From positions 1-33,552 of the forward strand of contig CAKZUF010000029.1 of NCBI GenBank assembly GCA_937921685.1: DNA of 33,552 nt. The letters are read 5' to 3'. Made by a program: the position numbers and the translations under genes. This document shows positions 17,623 through 26,379 of this stretch, piece by piece (the first letter of the stretch is position 1; each line of letters begins with the position of its first letter). A model generated the notes under the pieces. That model was not told the DNA's origin. It saw only the letters and a program-made list of their open reading frames with translations, and did no database searches. This DNA is from an uncultured archaeon. GTDB taxonomy: Archaea; Thermoproteota; Nitrososphaeria_A; Caldarchaeales; Calditenuaceae.

Positions 17623-18322
17623 ATCGAGTCCGGAAACAGCTTCCTCAACGCGCTCCGCCCCCGAACCCTCAGAAAAAGAGTCAAGCCTAACCTGACCCCG
17701 CATGTGAAAAGGATCTACATTGGAGAATATATTCGGGCAAAGGCAAAGGATAGGGGGTTCATAGAGGAGTTCTCGAGATGCTAGGGTAGAGTCCTCGGGA
17801 GAGGGTCGCCGAAGCCAATACCAGTAGTGGGCGGAAAGTTTCAGGTGCGTGTCCTATCAAAGACACTATATCAGCTTTTACAAAAGCCCATAGACATCAA
17901 GAGGGTAAAACCATTCGTAGGATACTGCGAAAAGACTGTATGAGGAGCTTTCTGAGGGGGTTCTTCGACAGTGAAGGATATGTAGATAAAAATAAGGGAG
18001 TGACTTGCTGCCTCAATACGGATATCAGGCTTCTCGAATATGTCCAGAGGCTTCTGAATCTCTAGGCATCGAGACATCAGGGCCTAGAATCAATACTAGG
18101 AGGGGAGCCCCCTTCCTCGATAAAAAACTGGGAAAGACATACAGAAAGAGAAAGGACGTATACCTCATCTATGTTAAAGCGAAGGATAGGTTGAGATTCT
18201 ACCGGCTCATAGGATTCACGACTCTAAGAAAACAGCAACTACTCCAAGAACACCTCAAGAGACGCGGACTACTAGACACGCCACCCAACCAAACACTCCC
18301 CCAATCCTCTCCCCACCACTAA
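17623..18322 (+). pseudogene. Decayed LAGLIDADG homing endonuclease
   Basis: Pieces of one archaeal LAGLIDADG endonuclease can be followed through three frames. 17623-17781 encodes ...RKRVKPNLTP then VKRIYIGEYIRAKAKDR; the usual first LAGLIDADG helix (A-Y-x-L-G-x-x-x-GDG) expected just after NLTP is missing, as if deleted. An in-frame TAG at 17782 follows, then VLGRG...FQVRVLSKTLYQLLQKP. A frameshift near 17940 leads to RSFLRGFFDSEGYVDKNKG, the second LAGLIDADG motif with its FFDSEG acid intact. A second frameshift near 18055 leads to LGIETSGPRINTRRG, KDVYLIYVKAKDRLRFYRLIGFT and KQQLLQEHLKRRG, all typical of the C-terminal half. At least three lesions plus the deletion make it non-functional. 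It ends 22 nt from the intron-containing tRNA-Val that faces it. Confidence 0.85.
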
Positions 18323-18337
18323 CTTCTTACAATAATG

Positions 18338-18342
18338 AAAAA
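18338..18342 (-). terminator. T-tract terminator of tRNA-Val
   Basis: Two bases after the tRNA discriminator the minus strand reads TTTTT, the usual archaeal termination signal for a small RNA gene. Confidence 0.5.
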
Positions 18343-18344
18343 TC

Positions 18345-18438
18345 TGGGGCCGGCCGGATTCGAACCGGCGACCTCCGCCGCCTCCCCCGACTACCTTTGC
18401 CGTGTCAGGGCGGCGTCATACCGCTAGACCACGGCCCC
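18345..18438 (-). tRNA. tRNA-Val(GAC) with a 22-nt anticodon-loop intron
   Basis: Minus strand. The acceptor stem pairs GGGGCCG (18438-18432) with CGGCCCC (18352-18346), with discriminator A at 18345 and CCA not encoded. The D arm is GTC/GAC, the anticodon stem CCGCC/GGCGG, and the loop CU-GAC-AC with anticodon GAC at 18406-18404 (valine). The T arm is GCCGG TTCGAAT CCGGC. The anticodon loop is interrupted after A37 by 22 nt (18381-18402). Removing them gives a 72-nt tRNA of classical shape. A TATA-like CTAAAAATAAAG lies about 34 nt upstream (18466-18477). Confidence 0.95.
18381..18402 (-). other. tRNA-Val intron (22 nt) at position 37/38
   Basis: The intron starts with CGGC, and exon 2 also starts with CGGC, so the splice point can slide by up to 4 nt without changing the mature tRNA. 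Pairing of CUGAC (positions 32-36) with GUCGG inside the intron, next to the anticodon stem, gives a relaxed BHB-like fold rather than the strict 3-4-3 form. Confidence 0.85.
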
Positions 18439-18465
18439 ATTCCGCATCAGACCTGATTCAGCATC

Positions 18466-18477
18466 CTTTATTTTTAG
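18466..18477 (-). promoter_or_regulatory. TATA promoter of tRNA-Val
   Basis: CTAAAAATAAAG on the minus strand is centred about 34 nt from the first tRNA base, implying a short 5' leader for RNase P. Confidence 0.5.
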
Positions 18478-18498
18478 TCTTTGCTCGTCGAGGGGGTG

Positions 18499-19389
18499 TT
18501 AGAGAGCCTTAGCGTGGCAGTCTATTCTAATTTTGGGCAGTTGTGTTGAGGCTGTTTTCTTGGCGTAGCTGATTGCTGAGAGGGCCCAGAACCTGTCGTT
18601 CACGTTGCAAAGCCAAGTCTCGGCTAGGCCTATTGTTTTCCTCCTAACAGCGAGCCCCTTTGGGTGGATGGGGTAGGTTATAGCTTGGTGTCCGCCGTCC
18701 TCCCGAACGGCGCGCTGCTCACGGCCTATGAATACCTTATACTTTTCGAGACGCTTCGAGTGGAATTTCCTAAGCCACTGTGTCATCTCGAGTCCGAGGG
18801 CGGCGGCGGGCCCTGCCCTTTCTATCACCACCACAGTATTCTCATCTTCTAGGACTAGGGAGAACGTACCTGTGGTAGAGTTGATGGCGCTTATCCAGAG
18901 TGTGGAGGGTGCGAGTATTTGGAACTCGTAGAGGCTTAGGAGCATCGTGCCATCACTCCGGTGGCATTTAAGACTTCTGAAGATGTCTGCCCATTCTTCA
19001 TCCTCTTGGTGAAGGTTCAGCTTGAAGAATTTCAACACACCAGCGCAGGACCACGCATAGGCTATAAAACGACCATCCTCCACACGGCCAGTAATCCTTA
19101 AGGCCCTATGCCCGAATACCTCTGCCTCATACTTTTTGATATCTGTCCACTTCTCCGCCTGTCTACTCTTGACGAGCCTCTCAACCCACTGGAGGAGCCC
19201 GATAGCATCATAGTTCTTGGACCTGTCAACTATGATCTCCACTCTGGGATAACCTTTGTCAGAGAATATTGAGTAGGAGCTGTGCGGCCCTATCCTCTCC
19301 GCGGCGAGCCTTAGGGTTTCAGGTGCGAGAAACTCTATGCCACGCCAGCCGATGAGCGTCTGATTAGCTACATCCGGTGTGCTAGACAA
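18499..19389 (-). CDS. Protein of two tandem related domains, unknown function
   Basis: I do not recognise this family. The 296 residues seem to be an internal duplication. The first copy (about 13-145) runs WRGIEFLAPETLRL...VEIIVDRS...WVERLVKS...YEAEVFGHRALRIT...YAWSCAGVLKFFKLN. The second (about 153-290) runs YEFQILAPSTLWIS...TVVVIERA...WLRKFHSK...YKVFIGREQRAVRE...AETWLCNVNDRFWALS. Order and spacing of strands, tryptophans and the central helix correspond. No signal peptide or membrane segment is present. The start is a TTG at 19389 overlapping the upstream gene by 8 nt, so it is translationally coupled as the last gene of a three-gene operon led by the FtsX-type fusion. A cytoplasmic role linked to that membrane system is inferred. 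Confidence 0.65.
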   Translation of the reverse strand: MSSTPDVANQTLIGWRGIEFLAPETLRLAAERIGPHSSYSIFSDKGYPRVEIIVDRSKNYDAIGLLQWVERLVKSRQAEKWTDIKKYEAEVFGHRALRITGRVEDGRFIAYAWSCAGVLKFFKLNLHQEDEEWADIFRSLKCHRSDGTMLLSLYEFQILAPSTLWISAINSTTGTFSLVLEDENTVVVIERAGPAAALGLEMTQWLRKFHSKRLEKYKVFIGREQRAVREDGGHQAITYPIHPKGLAVRRKTIGLAETWLCNVNDRFWALSAISYAKKTASTQLPKIRIDCHAKAL

Positions 19390-20401
19390 GGCCCATCAGG
19401 GTCATAAGCGCGAAGGCAACGGCCCACGCGGCGCCAGATCTAAGCCTCCCCAGCCCATAAACCATATTGAGCGCATATGCCCCGAGGCCCGAAATCCAGA
19501 GCCAAGCCACAGGGGAGAGAGCCCTTCTAACATATGTCAGGGTGACCTCGTCGCTTGACATCTCTGACAGCCCCATTATCGTCGCATCAATATATCTGTA
19601 GGTCTCAACCTCGGCGGAGCTCCAGTTCAAATATAGCGGAGTGACCTGGGAGATATTGAAGGGTACAGCTATTCTATCCACACCATTAACCACCGCCTCA
19701 CTGAGCATCAGCCCCTCAATAGTTATCCTCTGGTGGCTTCTCTCAAGGGCCTTCCTTTTTTCAGCATCGCTCAAACCCGTGAGGTTTATCCTCAACCCCG
19801 AGGAGTCTAGGACTTCCGCCTTCAGAACCGAGGCTCGCGCCAAAGGAGCATAGATGGCTGAGCCGTTGGACAGTATGTCCCCCCTAACACCCGCCGGAAC
19901 TTGGACGCCCTCATAGACACCGGTGACAGATAGGTCGCGAAAACCAACACCATTTGCCTCGTAGCCATAGACAATAATTGTGGATGGTGGGAGAAGGAGG
20001 CTGATCAGTGAGCCGATGGCAATGAAGATGAAGAGTATTAGGAAGCCATTAAGTATGGATGAAAGGATGGATAACAGGTTTCCACTCCTCTTTTTAAGGA
20101 AGAATGAGAATATCCACAGCACTCCAAACAACACGCCTATGGCTAGAAAGAAGTAGGCAATCTGCCGAGCAATGACAAACCTTATGTCCACAGTGGGTGT
20201 TGGGATCTTTTCCCCAAAAATATTGATTATTTCGAGCCTAGGCAAGGACACTAACATGTCTAGAGTGATGCTGGATGCTACAACGAGGAAGAAGATGAGC
20301 ATCGCCACCCCGGTACCCGGTTTCTCAGAGATCTCGGAAATCACCTTTCCCGGGCTGTATATTATCCTGATGGGACGTGTGAGCAGGGATGAGAAAGACA
20401 T
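19382..20401 (-). CDS. Yip1-like integral membrane protein
   Basis: A multi-pass membrane protein of 339 residues. The N terminus (IIYSPGKVISEISEKPGTG) has the pattern seen at the start of bacterial and archaeal Yip1-domain proteins (basic/aromatic, P.KVF.EI.EKP). Membrane segments are at about 31-52, 77-105 and 111-136, and two more near the C terminus (about 298-335). Between them residues ~140-290 form an extracytoplasmic beta-rich domain rich in N-glycosylation-like sites. It is the second gene of the operon, 12 nt after the giant permease fusion and overlapping the next gene. Function unknown; a partner of the FtsX-type protein is plausible. Confidence 0.6.
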   Translation of the reverse strand: MSFSSLLTRPIRIIYSPGKVISEISEKPGTGVAMLIFFLVVASSITLDMLVSLPRLEIINIFGEKIPTPTVDIRFVIARQIAYFFLAIGVLFGVLWIFSFFLKKRSGNLLSILSSILNGFLILFIFIAIGSLISLLLPPSTIIVYGYEANGVGFRDLSVTGVYEGVQVPAGVRGDILSNGSAIYAPLARASVLKAEVLDSSGLRINLTGLSDAEKRKALERSHQRITIEGLMLSEAVVNGVDRIAVPFNISQVTPLYLNWSSAEVETYRYIDATIMGLSEMSSDEVTLTYVRRALSPVAWLWISGLGAYALNMVYGLGRLRSGAAWAVAFALMTLMGLV

Positions 20402-20413
20402 GGCAGCCTACAC

Positions 20414-23400
20414 TTACTCTATCTGCTCCTTGATAAGTCCTTTCGAGAACTCTAAGTATCTATTCCTCTCCTCGACGGTTATTGCCCTCCAGATAAGAAC
20501 CTGCTTCCTAAGGTCGTCTGCAAAGAAGTAGGCCTGAGTAGCCCACATCGCATCAGACCCACTGGTCTTTGTCATGATTAGCTCGAAAGAGTATCTCCTT
20601 GTAGACTCCTCGTAGATGGACACGATCTCTACATGCTGGTTTATGCCCTGCTCGTACGGCGCTAAAGAGACGTCCAGCCCCAGCCTCATTTCTCCTCTAT
20701 TATTCAGTATCGGATGCATGATGTCTCTCACGGTGTAGCTTGGCTTCTGCGCACCAGCGCCGACATAGTACTCGTATAGGAAGGCCATGAATGCCGCTGC
20801 CTCGTCCTTGTTATCGATGCTTAGTGGGAGTGGGAGGCGCCATACTCCCTGCTTGGGCTTTGTGGGTGGCTTCCACTTCCTCTCGAGGGAGGGAGTAACC
20901 AGCATGGCGGCAATCCTTGATGGGTAGACTGAGGCGAGCATGGCGGCTAATATCACTATACCTAGAGAGAGCATTATGAAGATGGAGGCGTAGTTAAGAG
21001 TGTAGGCCTTCGGCAGGAGTCCGAATTCTATGAAAGCCCTGTTCAACATGAATCCGATTAGATATCCGATGAGCGCACCTAGCGATGCGTAGACGGCAGA
21101 CTCTACGAAGAAGAGGAAGCTAGAACCTAGAGGCGGCAAGCCTAGCACGGAGTAGACTGATATCTCCCTCCTCCTCTCCTCCACACTACCCATGAGGTTG
21201 ATTACGGTATTTAGCGCGCCGATTACTATCAGCGCCGGCACAATCTCCCATCCAACAGTCTTAAAGCTCGTGACACGGGAACCCCTATATGTCGAGCCAC
21301 CCTCACCCACGTAAACTGCGAGGTCTGTGACCATGCTCAAGTCTCTGGCTAGCTGGCGCATACTCTCGCCGGACGACTCACCAGCGGGATAGATGTTGTA
21401 TGACGCGGTATATCCGCCAAGACTAGTAACTAGTCCGTATGGGGCGATAATCAGCCTGTCCCACGAGAGGGGAGGTGGGATCTGCTGTGCAGGTACTGTT
21501 GCACCAAAGGCTATGGACCCGACATAGTAGGGGTTTATAGGCGCCATTGAGAAGCCGCTGATCTCGAAGAGCCTCTCAGCCTCTTCCGCAGAGTAGATGC
21601 CTACTACTTTTAAGGGGAGGCCCATGGCATAGAGCTTGTCGCCAACCTGCACTCCGAGCGTCTCCGCCAATGTATTGGGGACGAGTATCTCGTAGGCATA
21701 TTCTCCGCTGAAGATTCTACTTTTGTCTTCTGATTGGATTATGCAGCAGGCTCCCAACTGTATGGCCGTGTTGTTCTCTTTCTTTACCAGGTTCAGAATC
21801 GTTCTCTTAAGGTCAGCGTCTGTGAGACCTAGTATTGCATGGATGTTGTAGAAATCTCCTGTGAGTGGGTCTTTGCTGAGCTGGAGTATGGGGCCCACCG
21901 CAGGATATATTGAGACTGGATAGTACCATGCCCTAGGTGCCACAACCATGCCCTGCGCCTCGTAAGCCTTCAGCACTTCGCGCCCCTCATTACCCATGAC
22001 GCCTCCGACTGGGATGCCATAGCCAATTCTCACAGAGACCCCGTCTGTCGGTGAACTCTGTGGCAGGGAGGGGAATGCGACATCAACCGAGGGGGCCACG
22101 GAGGTGAAGATAGAGAGCCCGAGCGTCACGCCTATAATTGAACCGATTATCAGCGTAGTCCTCAACCTCCTTCTCCTCATGTTCTCTACAGCGGTATTGT
22201 ATGCGACGGCCATTATCCCAACCCGGCCTATCTCAAGTACGTGAGAGCCAAGCATCCTGTAGGATATGCTACGCCTTACGCGCTCAACTTCGTTACCCAA
22301 GACCGAGAGCACGACCATGTACAACACTATTGTGAGGAGGCCGAAGACTGCCATGAGAGCCGTGCTCATAACGCTGAATGCTGGATGAACCTCGGTGAAG
22401 ATTAGAAAGAGGACGGCGCCCACAGATATTATTGATAGAAGCCTCTTCTTGCCTTCAGAGTGTATAACTAGCCGCTCTACGAAGACGCTGCTCAAGACTA
22501 TTAAGCCTATGAAGAATAGGCTTGTGTTTGAGGAGTCGTTTATGAGACCCATAACCTCGTTGTACGCCCTATAGGCCCAGCCCCATGCCAGCATCGAGTA
22601 GGACTGGAAGAGGGAGTACTTTTTATTGGAGTAGGCCTCCTCGGCCAGACGTAGGTAATTCTCTACCTGCTCCAGCTTCTGCTCGATGCTGATGGTCTTA
22701 ACATTCTTAGAGCTCAGGGCATCGTATCTGCCCTTGGTGATCCTGTACATGTCGAGTGCAATCCTATAAGCGGTGTTGTAGATTACCAGTTCATGTTCTG
22801 ACTTAAAGCCGACACCCTCCATCTCTCTCTTAGTCGAGTTTACAAGGGCGATGTATGGCACACGTGAGAGGGCCACCCCAGCCCCGCCAAGCCTGCCTAA
22901 AACCATGAAGACCTCTCCTGGCTGTGTAAAGACTACGCCCACAGGCTCGTACATGTTAAAGTAAACTCCATAGAAGAGGAGGTCGCCCCTGATTCGGAAG
23001 TTGAGGGGGACTATTTGAGAGCCGGCCGTATGATACCAACCCCCTCCGAGTCCAGCTTGCCCGCCTGTCGTCGGGGCAGCCCACCCTGCCAAGTGAGGGT
23101 CAGGCATCAGTGCCGGCTTGAAGTTGGTGAGGTCTATGACGTCGAAGATGTAGGTTGGCACAGCTCTGAAGACGACGACTGAGACCTCGTCATAGGGTGA
23201 GAGGGGAGATATTGTCGGCGGAATTGACTTGGCGCCATAGATGCCAAGGTCAGGGGCATATATTATCTCCCCAGTCTCATCGTCGAATCCCCACGCCTCG
23301 ACGAAATATCTGCTGCCAGGGACGAATGGGTAGGGCACAAGGCCCTTAATTGTGAAGACTCCATTCTCGTCGGCGAAAGTCATCATCTTGTTGAAGGGGT

Positions 23401-25189
23401 ATGGTAATGGCCAGTAGCCTGCGCTGAGGCCACCTCCCACTGCTGTTCCACCCCCAGGCCCGTAGACAACCGAGGCTGTAGGTGTGAAGCCGACATAGAC
23501 CCTGACTAGGAGTTTGGGGACGGGCCTATACCATCCAACCGATGCGTTATATGTTATAACCTTCCCCCTCAGCTCTATGAAACCCGCATATTCTGCAAAG
23601 CCTCCAGGCTGTATGAATAGGCGTGAGGGTGAGACGCTCTGCCAGCTAATCCCCAAGCTTCTCTCATTCAGAAATGAGTCTATGATGTGGGCTATCGTGT
23701 AGAGCTGGGGCCGAAGGCGTTCCAGATCCACGAGGGAGAGGTCGCTGACGGGTGTCCCTATCCAGGCCAGTGATGTCTGAGAGGACTGGATTGTGAAGGC
23801 GATGCCTCGTGTCTGCTCTGCAGGCTCTGTATCAAGCATGCTTGGATACTGCTGAGAGCCCCAGTACATCGTGTTGGTGAAAAACTCCTTTACGAAGGAG
23901 TCGGATTTTATACCAGTCATCCGCTGAAGATTCGCGACAAAGTCTTCATCATGAATATAGCTGGTGAATATCTGCCGCCTTATCCAAGAGTATCTCACAG
24001 TTATTCCTCCCGCGTTGCCTGTCGTTGCGTAAAGGTTGAGCGCGCTCCCCCTCAGCAGGTCGAGCCCCGTTCCATAGGGGTCTAGGTCTCCAACACCTAT
24101 CATTAGGATTGGTCTGAACCTGCCCTCGGCAACATCCCTAGAGAAGTAGAAATTATCGACGAAGCTCCTCGGACCGGCTAGCCCCTGCCAATGCCCGCTA
24201 AAGAAGACAAACCATACATTCCAGTACGGCTTGTTTTCTGAATAATATCTTGCAAGCTCTAGGAGGAAAGCTGGAGGAATGGCTTCCATTGCCCCCGGGG
24301 AGAGTGCAGGGACGGCTGACCAGCTATCAAACCGTGCAGTGAAGATCATGGTTGTCGGGTCTGCACTATTCGTGCCATTTAGAGAGCCAATCACATTATA
24401 GGCCGTGGTCTCGATATATCTCATTCTTACGAAGACGGTTACTCTCGCACCTTTTTCAGCGGCTTCTTTCAGCTTTTCTCCGATATCACTTGTAACGTAG
24501 AGCCGGGGAAAGTTAAGTGGGGCGTCGATGAACTTCTTTAGAGAGTCTAAGTAATGTGGGACCGATGGTGGCTCAATAAAGACTACAGCACGAGCGCCGA
24601 GCTTGGCAGCGTTTAGCCAGTTGGAGCCGCTAGTATAATCCATCAGGACAATGCTTCCGACAACATCTTTCCCGTCGAAATCCTCCAGCTCTCCACGCCC
24701 TACATATATTAAGTGTCCACTAACTCCCTCTCTGCTTGTCATGGAGGTGTGGGGCCCGTTCGGCCAAACGGCATATGCTTCGAGCCTAATCTTCTCGCCT
24801 CTTGATTCGAGTTCGATATACGAGCCCTCGTCAAGCGGTACTACAACACTGTAATTCTGTATTATCACTTTTAGGCCCATCTCCCTGAGCCTGTCGGCGA
24901 TATATTGTGCGGCCTTGTAGTGTCCGGGATAACCTGTCACACGGCTCCCGAGGCTACTGAGATACTCTATATGCTGAGCCATTAGGGAAGTGTTTATGTC
25001 GTTAGGCGAGACTTTCTTTAGACCCGTTTCTTGGGCCTCTACCATGGGGATGTGAGTAAGGAAGATAGTTGACACAACCAGCAATAGGGTTAGAGCTATT
25101 GTGATGCTGAGTCTGATGCTCCTCAGATGTGTGCCGGAAAGCATTTCTTCGGATACATTGTCTTTAAACGTGTTTATCAACCTTTCCAT
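20414..25189 (-). CDS. Giant fusion: inactive M28-peptidase-like ectodomain plus FtsX/MacB-type permease
   Basis: 1591 residues from the ATG at 25189 (a TTG lies one codon upstream). Residues ~27-48 are a signal or first membrane segment. ~70-500 resemble an M28 aminopeptidase with an inserted PA domain (~155-215: GHLIYVGRGELEDFDGKDVVGSIVLMD in outline). The metal site looks lost: ARFDS where M28 has HxDS, SPGAME where it has GADDN-like sequence, and FSGHWQG where it has GEEQG. ~530-720 are beta-rich regulatory-like domains. Membrane helices follow at ~891-909, ~919-934, ~938-966 and ~1011-1032, then a MacB-like periplasmic region (~1040-1290), and three FtsX helices around VEERRREISVYSVLGLPP. 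A ~150-residue soluble tail ends it. FtsX/MacB permeases need an ABC ATPase; none is encoded in the operon. Confidence 0.8.
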   Translation of the reverse strand: MERLINTFKDNVSEEMLSGTHLRSIRLSITIALTLLLVVSTIFLTHIPMVEAQETGLKKVSPNDINTSLMAQHIEYLSSLGSRVTGYPGHYKAAQYIADRLREMGLKVIIQNYSVVVPLDEGSYIELESRGEKIRLEAYAVWPNGPHTSMTSREGVSGHLIYVGRGELEDFDGKDVVGSIVLMDYTSGSNWLNAAKLGARAVVFIEPPSVPHYLDSLKKFIDAPLNFPRLYVTSDIGEKLKEAAEKGARVTVFVRMRYIETTAYNVIGSLNGTNSADPTTMIFTARFDSWSAVPALSPGAMEAIPPAFLLELARYYSENKPYWNVWFVFFSGHWQGLAGPRSFVDNFYFSRDVAEGRFRPILMIGVGDLDPYGTGLDLLRGSALNLYATTGNAGGITVRYSWIRRQIFTSYIHDEDFVANLQRMTGIKSDSFVKEFFTNTMYWGSQQYPSMLDTEPAEQTRGIAFTIQSSQTSLAWIGTPVSDLSLVDLERLRPQLYTIAHIIDSFLNERSLGISWQSVSPSRLFIQPGGFAEYAGFIELRGKVITYNASVGWYRPVPKLLVRVYVGFTPTASVVYGPGGGTAVGGGLSAGYWPLPYPFNKMMTFADENGVFTIKGLVPYPFVPGSRYFVEAWGFDDETGEIIYAPDLGIYGAKSIPPTISPLSPYDEVSVVVFRAVPTYIFDVIDLTNFKPALMPDPHLAGWAAPTTGGQAGLGGGWYHTAGSQIVPLNFRIRGDLLFYGVYFNMYEPVGVVFTQPGEVFMVLGRLGGAGVALSRVPYIALVNSTKREMEGVGFKSEHELVIYNTAYRIALDMYRITKGRYDALSSKNVKTISIEQKLEQVENYLRLAEEAYSNKKYSLFQSYSMLAWGWAYRAYNEVMGLINDSSNTSLFFIGLIVLSSVFVERLVIHSEGKKRLLSIISVGAVLFLIFTEVHPAFSVMSTALMAVFGLLTIVLYMVVLSVLGNEVERVRRSISYRMLGSHVLEIGRVGIMAVAYNTAVENMRRRRLRTTLIIGSIIGVTLGLSIFTSVAPSVDVAFPSLPQSSPTDGVSVRIGYGIPVGGVMGNEGREVLKAYEAQGMVVAPRAWYYPVSIYPAVGPILQLSKDPLTGDFYNIHAILGLTDADLKRTILNLVKKENNTAIQLGACCIIQSEDKSRIFSGEYAYEILVPNTLAETLGVQVGDKLYAMGLPLKVVGIYSAEEAERLFEISGFSMAPINPYYVGSIAFGATVPAQQIPPPLSWDRLIIAPYGLVTSLGGYTASYNIYPAGESSGESMRQLARDLSMVTDLAVYVGEGGSTYRGSRVTSFKTVGWEIVPALIVIGALNTVINLMGSVEERRREISVYSVLGLPPLGSSFLFFVESAVYASLGALIGYLIGFMLNRAFIEFGLLPKAYTLNYASIFIMLSLGIVILAAMLASVYPSRIAAMLVTPSLERKWKPPTKPKQGVWRLPLPLSIDNKDEAAAFMAFLYEYYVGAGAQKPSYTVRDIMHPILNNRGEMRLGLDVSLAPYEQGINQHVEIVSIYEESTRRYSFELIMTKTSGSDAMWATQAYFFADDLRKQVLIWRAITVEERNRYLEFSKGLIKEQIE

Positions 25190-25243
25190 CAAAAGCTAAT
25201 TAACAGCAGCTACACTCTCTTTGGTTCACATAGGTTGGAAGAA

Positions 25244-25255
25244 TTTTTTAATAAC
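25244..25255 (+). promoter_or_regulatory. TATA promoter of the Gfo/Idh/MocA gene
   Basis: TTTTTTAATAAC is centred about 30 nt before the GTG at 25281, supporting that codon as the start. The same AT-rich stretch read on the minus strand may serve the divergent giant permease gene with a ~30-nt leader. Confidence 0.5.
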
Positions 25256-25280
25256 ATTTAGATGGCTAGATTCGCGCCTG

Positions 25281-26357
25281 GTGAGGGGGTTGGGGGAGAT
25301 CAGAGTTGGGATTATAGGTTGTGGGGGTATTGCGCAAAACGCTCACATCCCGGGGTATCAGCGTCTCGAGAATGTGAAGGTCGTGGCATGCTGTGATGTT
25401 GTGGAGTCGGTCGCGAGAACGGTTGCAGAGAAGTTCAGCATTCCGCGATACTTCACCGACTATGAGAAGATGCTTAAGAGTGTAGATTTAGACGCGGTCA
25501 GCGTCTGCACACCTAACGCTCTTCATAAAGAGCCTACAATAATGGCCCTTGAGCGCGGCGTACATGTCCTAGTCGAGAAGCCAATTGCCACGAGCGCTGA
25601 GGATGGGGCCGCTATGGTTCGCGCCGCTAGGAAGGCTGGCAGAATACTGATCGTTGGCTTTCAGGAGCGCTTCAATCCCTACGGGATGTTGATTAAGAGA
25701 TTTGTGGAGCGCGGTGATTTAGGATGGATTTACTATAACAGGGCGGTTTATCTGAGGCGGAGAGGGGTGCCGACCTGGGGGGTCTTCCTGAACAGAGAGC
25801 TACAGGGTGGCGGTGCCCTAATTGATATCGGCGTCCACGCCCTCGACCTAGCGATGTATCTTCAGGGGTTTAAGAAGCCTGTTAGCGTGCTGGGCAGGGC
25901 CTACACACTCTTCGGAAGGGACAGGGAGGCTGCTGAGGCCAACGTGTGGGGCGCTTGGGATACTGAGAAGTTTGAGGTTGATGATAACGCATTCGCGGTG
26001 GTGACTATGGAGGACGGCTCATTCCTATTGCTTGAGGCTTCCTGGGCCGGCCATATCAAGTCGCAGAACATCTTCAACGTTTACCTCCGGGGGACGAAGG
26101 GTGGGGCTCAGCTCGACCCTCCGGAAATATACATGGATAGGAACGGTGTGGCCTTTGATATGACGCCCGTTATCCACACCAAGCCGGACTGGCGGGAGCA
26201 GTCCTACATCAAGATAAAGAAGTTTATCGAGTCTATAGAGGTTGGGAAGCCACTCTACGCACCCGGTGAGGAAGGCGTGATCGTGCAGAGCATCATTGAT
26301 GCTATCTATAGGTCGACTGAGACGGGCAGGGTCGAGCCCGTAAATATCCCATTATAG
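25281..26357 (+). CDS. Gfo/Idh/MocA family NAD(P)-dependent oxidoreductase
   Basis: Oxidoreductase acting on sugars, inositols or related polyols. The Rossmann motif GIIGCGGIAQNAHIPGYQRL is at the N terminus, followed by the CCDVV acidic strand end and VSVCTPNALHKEP. The signature EKPIATSAEDGAAMVRAARKAGRILIVGFQERF carries the conserved Lys, and GGGALIDIGVHALDLAMYL the Asp-His pair. The frame opens at 25221, but family alignment and the TATA box put the start at the GTG at 25281 (358 residues). The aldo/keto reductase starts 22 nt after its stop, so the two probably form a sugar-oxidation operon. Substrate unknown. Confidence 0.88.
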   Translation: MRGLGEIRVGIIGCGGIAQNAHIPGYQRLENVKVVACCDVVESVARTVAEKFSIPRYFTDYEKMLKSVDLDAVSVCTPNALHKEPTIMALERGVHVLVEKPIATSAEDGAAMVRAARKAGRILIVGFQERFNPYGMLIKRFVERGDLGWIYYNRAVYLRRRGVPTWGVFLNRELQGGGALIDIGVHALDLAMYLQGFKKPVSVLGRAYTLFGRDREAAEANVWGAWDTEKFEVDDNAFAVVTMEDGSFLLLEASWAGHIKSQNIFNVYLRGTKGGAQLDPPEIYMDRNGVAFDMTPVIHTKPDWREQSYIKIKKFIESIEVGKPLYAPGEEGVIVQSIIDAIYRSTETGRVEPVNIPL

Positions 26358-26379
26358 CCTAAGGGCGGGGTGTCTTTAA

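Noticed and set aside
18005..18322. Independent 105-residue gene beside the tRNA
   Set aside because: Its sequence is the C-terminal third of a LAGLIDADG endonuclease whose earlier parts lie in other frames upstream; it is a pseudogene fragment.
17533..18440. Integrated element with attachment site at tRNA-Val
   Set aside because: No integrase gene and no direct repeat of the tRNA 3' end could be found by eye on either side; only the endonuclease remnant is supported.
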